Shown here in pieces: positions 62,301-64,000 of a DNA stretch of 64,000 nt; position 1 is the first letter of the stretch, and every line of letters begins with the position of its first letter. A program made the translations under genes and the position numbers. The stretch is from the NCBI GenBank assembly GCA_900708905.1, contig CAADRB010000041.1, positions 220,267 through 284,266 on the forward strand, in the 5' to 3' direction. This stretch comes from Hymenolepis diminuta (taxonomy: Eukaryota; Platyhelminthes; Cestoda; Cyclophyllidea; Hymenolepididae). Under the pieces are notes generated by a model that searched no databases, was not told the origin of the DNA, and was given only the letters and a program-made list of their open reading frames with translations.

Positions 62301-64000
62301 ATTATTTAGTATTATTATTATTATTGAAGATATGAATTAATTATCATACTTTTGGGAAATCGAGAACCATTAAAGAAAAAGGTAGTTTAGAATTGTCCAA
62401 TACGGATTAATGCCATACAATGCAAACGAAAGGAAAATGTTTAGTACCAAGTAAACTACTTTTGACTAAATCTAATATCATTTCCACATTCATTTCAAGA
62501 AGATAATTTTGCACTCAATTAAATGTCTGATAAAAAATCTAAACATGCTGACCTTAGCGCTGTATTCTATTACAATTGCCAATGGCAAAGCGATAGTCTT
62601 GTAGATATTGTAATAATATTATCACATATGAACTTACAATATGGCCAAACAGTTTAGTAGGAAATGAAACACAGGGCCAATATGAGCATTTAATGCAATC
62701 AGGGCGTAATGATTTCTATTTTTTTATGCTGTCAATATTTTTCACAGCTCCACTTTCACGATTTGATAATCAGGCATCTTGGTCATGTTCGGATGTCGTC
62801 GGACAGTGAATTTAATTTAAATACTGACCATTCCACTTTGAGCCTGCTGCGTTTGCAAGCAGCAACAAGATTGCAATTTTGACTAGCAAAGACACTTAAA
62901 TACAGCAGAGCTTAATAGAGTTAAGTCAAGGCGAACTTCTTTTAAATAAACTTTGAATGTGTAATTCGCGTTTTAATTAGAAAAAATGCCTAAATTTAGG
63001 AGGTAAAGAAGGAACACAAATAAAAATCAATTCATTTCAGATATTATATGTGAAATTAAAATGGACAGCTAAAATTGTAAAACCTTATCATCTGACAACC
63101 AAAGCTGCATCTCAAATAGATTGAGCAGATATTAAATTATGCTGGAAAACTAAGAGCTCTTAGGCGTCAACGTCTTTCACTGAAACACTAATGCATGAAA
63201 TGTTTGAGAAAATATAAATTTTAACTGTTTGGGAAAAACTTCGTCTTTTTATTATCAAACAAGTTGAGTTTATATTGTACAAACCCTATCACATTCTTCT
63301 ATGGTAAATTCATATTGAAAGAGGTCAATTAATCCATTCTCAAGAGATCAATCTTAAAATAAAACTTGCCATTTAATGCCCAAAGTCTTCCACTTCCGAA
63401 TTTTCTATTTTCATAAATAATATGCATTGGCGACCCTATCTATTATTCAAGTTTTAAACAAGAATTTTGGGTAAACTGGCCCAATATTAAACGGAAGTTT
63501 CTATTTCTCTCTATAAATACAATACATCCTTTTTTGTATAAAAGTTATTTTATATATGTATTTAAATTTCCGTGGAAGATTTATTTCTAAGTATGCATTA
63601 ATACTCAGTAGTTTGCCTGTTAGCTGAATGCACTTTAGATTTATATCTGTCAAGATCCGCCCAGCTAAAAATTGCGTGATGATGGAAACATGTTTTCAGA
63701 CCACCTTGGTGGGTAATTCTAGGAAGATTTTGGTGGAAAAGTAAGTTTAAGTTATGCTATTAATTTTGCTTATTAGTATTATTCTATAGTGAAAGTATAA
63801 CAGTCTCACCTAAATATTCAAATTATATGAAATTTTCTGCAATTTGTTTCTATGTATATGCGATTGAAATAAACTATTATACCCTTATGAAAGGAGTCAT
63901 TTGAATCACTAGTTTTGGTCCCCACAAGGTGATGAATTAGAAAATAATTTGAATCGATTTGAAACTATCATTGACTTGATACAGTCTAAAATGGTCACTT
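59322..64000. other. AT-rich DNA at the right end, no gene recognised
   Basis: Frames at 59430-59678, 60174-60386 and an antisense one of 146 codons (60450-60890) show no recognisable motif or splice context. A short (ATT)n run lies at about 62310-62325. Nothing else is seen. Confidence 0.5.

Noticed and set aside
1..64000. CRISPR arrays, rRNA genes, intact tRNA genes, bacterial operons
   Set aside because: None seen; the spliced gene structure and SINE/mariner content are those of animal nuclear DNA.

Overview
This is a window from an animal nuclear genome: AT-rich (about one third G+C by eye), with long introns, canonical GT/AG splice sites, tRNA-derived SINEs and decayed Tc1/mariner transposons. 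One host gene is supported on the + strand. It encodes a Cys-loop ligand-gated channel subunit of the nicotinic acetylcholine receptor (nAChR) alpha type. Eight exons were assembled by hand (20734-20966, 22150-22259, 24968-25141, 27494-27774, 35221-35307, 42514-42632, 47069-47363, 54856-55790). Their intron phases are mutually consistent and give 743 residues to a stop codon. The signal-peptide exon lies upstream and was not identified with confidence. Residue numbers below count from the first complete codon of the first visible exon (CGG at 20736), not from the true start.

The subunit has the Cys-loop (C147/C161), the vicinal cysteines of an alpha subunit (C213-C214) and four membrane segments. 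Just before M2 it carries Pro-Ala (P260-A261) where cation-selective nAChRs have Gly-Glu. That motif marks the acetylcholine-gated chloride channels described in flatworms (the schistosome ACC group) and gastropod molluscs. The organism is therefore most likely a flatworm, with a mollusc or other lophotrochozoan as the alternative. M2 is further divergent: Gln at the 9' gate and Lys at 20'. The M3-M4 cytoplasmic loop is very long, about 385 residues, and holds 23 cysteines, many histidines, a poly-Gly run and a Gln-rich tract.

Layout: 1-20733 is upstream or 5'-intron DNA with no recognised coding exon. It holds two SINE copies, a G-quadruplex-prone stretch (2445-2466), a zinc-knuckle-like open frame (6894-7211) and a compact CpG-rich island with three CCAAT boxes (about 7850-8330). 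The receptor gene fills 20734-55790. Its introns carry five to six SINE copies, a degenerate Tc1/mariner element (30677-31964) and a degenerate mariner (48852-50257) interrupted by a 50-N assembly gap. Downstream are a short 3' UTR, a fragment of a LINE reverse transcriptase on the - strand (about 57605-57765), a second, internally deleted copy of the mariner (58409-59321), and AT-rich DNA to 64000 in which I see no gene.

There is only one recognisable gene, so no operon or pathway context exists. By family, the product would sit in the plasma membrane of nerve or muscle cells as part of a pentamer. If the Pro-Ala motif acts as in its relatives, acetylcholine would open a chloride pore and inhibit the cell.
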